In this document: piece by piece, positions 11,585 to 13,104 of the stretch
Numbering within the stretch: position 1 is the stretch's first letter
Layout of the letters: each line of letters begins with the position of its first letter
Source of the DNA: an uncultured Eggerthellaceae bacterium
Lineage (GTDB): Bacteria > Actinomycetota > Coriobacteriia > Coriobacteriales > Eggerthellaceae
NCBI GenBank assembly: GCA_910589135.1
Contig: CAJUSL010000008.1
Span: 25,202 to 38,305, forward strand
Direction: 5' to 3'
DNA length: 13,104 nucleotides
The notes under the pieces: model-generated
Databases searched by the model: none
Told to the model about the DNA's origin: nothing
Seen by the model: only the letters and a program-made list of their open reading frames with translations
Translations under genes and position numbers: made by a program

Positions 11585-13104
11585 ATGAACGACAAGAAGG
11601 CCGTCGCGGACGCGACGTCGACGCAACTCAACCATTCCGGCTCGCACGCGCCCCGCGTCAGCCGCCGGGCGTTCGTGGCGACCGGAGCCGCCGTCGCCGG
11701 CGCCGCCGCGGTCGGCGTCAACGTGGCCGCGCTGCCCGACGCCGCGAAAGCGATCGCAAACGAGCAGGCCCCCGGCGAGGAGACGTGGGTGCGCACGACC
11801 TGCTCGCCCAACTGCACGGGCGCCTGCGGCATGGAAGCCCGCGTGCAGGACGGCAAGGTGCGCATGATACGCCAGGCGGCCGACTACCCCTTCGAGCACT
11901 ACAACCCGCGCGGCTGCCTGAAGGGGCTCTCCATCAACACGCTGCTTGCCGGCCCCGACCGGCTTACCAAGCCGCTCGTGCGCGACGAGGACGGAAACCA
12001 GGTGGAGGCCGACTGGGACACGGCGCTCGACGACGCCGCCGAGCGGCTGCGCGACATCGCCAAGAAGTACGGGCCTGACTCCATCGGCGTTATCTACCAG
12101 GTGCAGGGCACCGGCCACATCCAGAAGGGCGCGCTCGTGCGCATCGCCAACACCTTCGGCTGGTCGGTCATCGGCGGCTACGAGCTGAACGGCGATTTGC
12201 CCATGTTCTGGCCCGAGACGTTCGGCTGCCAAAGCGAGGAGCTGGAGTCGTACTGCTGGGAGGACTCGAAGCTCACGCTGGTGTTCGGGTCAAACATCAT
12301 GGTCACCCGCATGCCCGACGCGCACTTCCTCACCTACTCGCAGGAGGCCGGCGGCAAGGTCATATACTTCGACCCCAACTACTCCGCCTCGGCCGAGAAG
12401 GCCGACGAGTGGGTGCGCATCGCTCCCGACTCCGACGGCGCCTTCGCGCTGGCCATGGCGAAGACCATCGTCGACGAGGACTTGTACGACAAGCACTTCA
12501 TGCAGACCTACACCGACGCACCGCTGCTCGTCAACACTGCCACGGGCAAGCGCATCGCCGCCGACGAGGTGGCCGGCCTTGCCGCCGTGCCGGGCGTGCC
12601 CGACTTCCGCACCAGCTTCGTGGCGTTCGACGAAGCGACGGGCGCGCTTGCGGCCACCACGCCGCTCGAGCTGCCCGACAACTCCTACGCGCTTCTGGGC
12701 ACGTACCAGGTGCCGCTTGCGGACGGCACCACCGTGGAGGCCAAGACAGGCTTCCAGTTGATGGTGGAGCGGCTGGCTGACTACGCCCCTGATGCCGTCT
12801 CGGAGATCTGCGGCATCGATGCGGACACGATCGTGCGCATCGCCCGCGAGGCTGCAACCACCAAGCCGATGCACATCATCTTCGGCGGCGGCACCCAGCA
12901 GTGGTACCACGGCGACCTGAAGGGCCGCGCCTGCGCGCTGGTGGCGTGCCTGACGGGCAACATCGGCCAGCTCGGCGGCGGCATATCCACCTACGTCGGC
13001 CAGTACAAGACGCGCTTCAACACCGCCAGCTGGATGGTGCCGCCCGACGCCGTCAAGGCATCGTGCCCCTTCCACTACGCGGTGAACGGCCCCACGCCGC
13101 TCAT
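11585..13104 (+). CDS. Tat-exported molybdopterin oxidoreductase, DMSO reductase family (NarG-like Asp-ligand type), 3'-partial
   Basis: The first 506 codons of a catalytic subunit that runs off the window. I followed the frame to 13104 without a stop or shift. A twin-arginine signal (SRRAFV, residues 26-31, then an Ala-rich hydrophobic stretch) sends the folded, cofactor-loaded enzyme across the membrane. A [4Fe-4S] site follows: Cys73, Cys77, Cys81 and Cys111, the last in RGCLKG with the conserved Lys113. The block NGDLPMFWPETFG aligns with the NarG block that supplies an Asp ligand to molybdenum, so Asp204 is the likely ligand. GSNIMVTRMPDAHFLT and DPNYSASAEKADEWVRIAPDSDGAFALAMA also resemble NarG and its type II relatives (selenate, chlorate, dimethylsulfide, ethylbenzene enzymes). 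The substrate is unknown; Coriobacteriia carry many such enzymes, including catechol dehydroxylases. An iron-sulfur partner and membrane anchor would be expected downstream, out of view. Strong ribosome site; own regulatory region. Confidence 0.93.
   Translation, partial: MNDKKAVADATSTQLNHSGSHAPRVSRRAFVATGAAVAGAAAVGVNVAALPDAAKAIANEQAPGEETWVRTTCSPNCTGACGMEARVQDGKVRMIRQAADYPFEHYNPRGCLKGLSINTLLAGPDRLTKPLVRDEDGNQVEADWDTALDDAAERLRDIAKKYGPDSIGVIYQVQGTGHIQKGALVRIANTFGWSVIGGYELNGDLPMFWPETFGCQSEELESYCWEDSKLTLVFGSNIMVTRMPDAHFLTYSQEAGGKVIYFDPNYSASAEKADEWVRIAPDSDGAFALAMAKTIVDEDLYDKHFMQTYTDAPLLVNTATGKRIAADEVAGLAAVPGVPDFRTSFVAFDEATGALAATTPLELPDNSYALLGTYQVPLADGTTVEAKTGFQLMVERLADYAPDAVSEICGIDADTIVRIAREAATTKPMHIIFGGGTQQWYHGDLKGRACALVACLTGNIGQLGGGISTYVGQYKTRFNTASWMVPPDAVKASCPFHYAVNGPTPL

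Overview
This is a high-GC, densely coding bacterial window. It most resembles a Coriobacteriia/Eggerthellaceae-type actinobacterium (relatives of Eggerthella, Gordonibacter, Slackia). I base that on overall gene content: a Tat-exported DMSO-reductase-family molybdoenzyme, a methionine aminopeptidase with an N-terminal SEC-C zinc motif, a short single-domain peptide-deformylase-like protein, lipoproteins with a Gram-positive style lipobox, and an MEP-pathway ispD-ispF pair. The genus is not determined. No rRNA, tRNA, CRISPR array, insertion sequence or phage gene was seen.

Layout. (1) 139-1065, plus strand: a metal-dependent amidohydrolase. It converges on (2) 2978-1129, minus strand: a two-gene operon for a lipoprotein substrate-binding protein and a permease of the SsuA/SsuC-ThiY/ThiX-TauA/TauC type of ABC importer. 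No ATPase gene is beside it. A strong hairpin separates the two units. (3) 3169-4179, plus: a short peptide-deformylase-like protein whose HExxH glutamate is replaced by valine, followed after 24 bases by a small lipoprotein. (4) 5497-4226, minus: a U32-family protein of the TrhP/YrrO type (tRNA wobble-uridine hydroxylation). (5) 5561-6922, plus: ispD and ispF, 12 bases apart, divergent from (4) across a 63-bp region with a palindromic GTATAC core that could serve both directions. (6) 8822-6996, minus: a Wzx/MATE-like polysaccharide flippase with long charged tails, converging on ispF across a 73-bp structured spacer. (7) 8990-10399, plus: an unrecognised Pro-rich, single-pass membrane protein with a Ser-Gly repeat linker. 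(8) 10487-11371, plus: SEC-C methionine aminopeptidase. (9) 11585 to window end, plus: the first 506 codons of a Tat-dependent molybdopterin oxidoreductase of the NarG-like (Asp-ligand) type, with direct and inverted repeats in its upstream region.

How they work together. Most genes are housekeeping: isoprenoid precursor synthesis (ispD, ispF), tRNA modification (trhP), N-terminal methionine removal (map) and envelope polysaccharide export (flippase). The accessory interest lies at the two ends. One is the ATPase-less importer facing an amidohydrolase, which may be an uptake-and-catabolism set. The other is the molybdoenzyme, probably the catalytic subunit of a respiratory reductase or dehydrogenase whose partner subunits would lie beyond the window. 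The catalytically altered deformylase-like protein paired with a lipoprotein is the most unusual gene pair inside the window. I found no evidence for a wholly new multi-gene system; the findings are specific oddities to test.
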